DNA of 17,335 nucleotides, from contig PJRA01000048.1 in assembly GCA_016987375.1 (NCBI GenBank), positions 1,015,164 to 1,032,498 of the forward strand, given 5' to 3'. How positions within the stretch are numbered: the stretch's first letter is position 1; each line of letters begins with the position of its first letter. Of this stretch, positions 16,500 through 17,335 are shown one piece after another. Under the pieces are notes generated by a model. It did no database searches. It worked only from the letters and a program-made list of their open reading frames with translations, and was not told where the DNA came from. The position numbers and the translations under genes were made by a program. This DNA is from Brachionus koreanus. Taxonomy: Eukaryota > Rotifera > Eurotatoria > Ploima > Brachionidae.

Positions 16500-17335
16500 A
16501 ATTGGTCCATTTTTCACATTGTCTTTTATTAGAATTTTTAATTAATTTTTGTAATATATTAAAATTAATCTTTTATTCTAAAAATTTGATTTTTTTGCAA
16601 TCAAAATAAATATCACAAAATTTGAATGATTGAAACTCAGCTTAGAAATTTTGTGTTACTTATTTATTCTTTCACTAGAAAATTTTAAAGTTGTTAGAAA
16701 AAGTTTAACAAATAGCATCTAAACTAATCAATATTGTTGATGGATTAGAATATCAAATGCGGTTAAAAGAATTGATAAATGAGAGCTCATTAAATTGATA
16801 ATTGATTAGGCATTTAAAGATAATTCATGAACATGAAACACTAAAATTGGTTAATGGAATAAAACACTGGAATGAATTATGCTGGTAACAATATGATCAG
16901 AGATACTGTCTTTAGGCTATGTGAACATAATGCAAGATGTTAAGGTATATATATGTTTGTAAGAAATCAAATAGTGCCAATATAGAATGAGATATCATAT
17001 GTTATTGTTATAACATTTGAGTGTGAACAACTTTAGACGAATAGATGAATGGTCACAGCAAAGCTAATTTATTTAATTATTCAGTTTTAACTTCTATTCC
17101 AACTGGATAATAAAATTGCGAGAAAGGAAAGATAAGATTAAGAAAAATCAGATCAACCACTTCCAAAGCGAAATTTTTGTAATATGTTGACATAACAAAA
17201 CAATATTTTTTTCATGTGTCACATACAAGCACTTTTCAATTAACTTTTTTTTTTAATTGTTTGAAAAAAAAATAAAAATATCGTTTCAACATATTTTTCA
17301 TTGTGTATTGCAGAAAAAAAGCTATATTTGAGCAT
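16500..17335. other. Intergenic, no gene seen
   Basis: About 16680-17160 is somewhat less AT-rich and less homopolymeric than other spacers, but every frame on both strands is broken often, so it may be an old repeat or relic. Small palindromes occur (for example ATGTTAT/ATAACAT near 17000). No RNA gene recognised. Confidence 0.4.

Noticed and set aside
1..17335. CRISPR arrays, operons or other prokaryotic features
   Set aside because: No regularly spaced identical repeats; spliced genes and animal protein families show this is eukaryotic nuclear DNA.

Overview
The window is animal nuclear DNA. It is very AT-rich outside genes, and its genes are interrupted by nine very short introns (45-57 nt) with GT..AG ends. 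The best clue to the organism is a pair of intronless genes at 4320-4910 and 9010-9600. Each encodes a signal peptide followed by nearly perfect tandem repeats of 87 codons, the last repeat cut short by the stop codon. That is the layout I recall for the mate recognition protein (mmr) genes of monogonont rotifers, so a Brachionus species is the most likely source. This identification is from memory and was not searched.

Layout. Positions 1-188 carry AAGTC-rich repeats that may be the end of a hAT-like transposon. SEC13 (five exons, minus strand) fills 626-1758. A gene-poor stretch follows, and a short relic of a third mmr-like 3' end lies at 3481-3524. The first mmr-like gene is at 4320-4910. 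About 4 kb of AT-rich DNA with diverged inverted-repeat and dispersed repeats separates it from the second copy at 9010-9600. The two copies share about 125 bp of upstream sequence, including a TATA-like box. An ICA1/ICA69 gene (three exons, minus strand) follows at 9855-11428. The next 3 kb hold a small TA-flanked MITE, a second copy of a dispersed repeat, a P450-like exon fragment, an unidentified short coding-like segment and a second inverted-repeat element. A type I TGF-beta/BMP receptor kinase gene (four exons, plus strand) occupies 14926-16473. The last 0.8 kb shows no gene.

How the genes relate. SEC13 (COPII coat and nuclear pore) and ICA1 (arfaptin-homology protein of Golgi and dense-core vesicles) are both secretory-pathway genes, but nothing suggests joint regulation. 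The mmr-like genes form a local family by duplication with promoter, and their repeats are homogenised within each gene. The receptor is unusual: all ten ectodomain cysteines are present, but there is no visible signal peptide and the GS box has lost its Ser-Gly repeats.

The most interesting points are the mmr-like family (mosaic concerted evolution, a Gly-Lys-Arg processing-like site at the repeat junction, no N-glycosylation sequon) and the atypical receptor.
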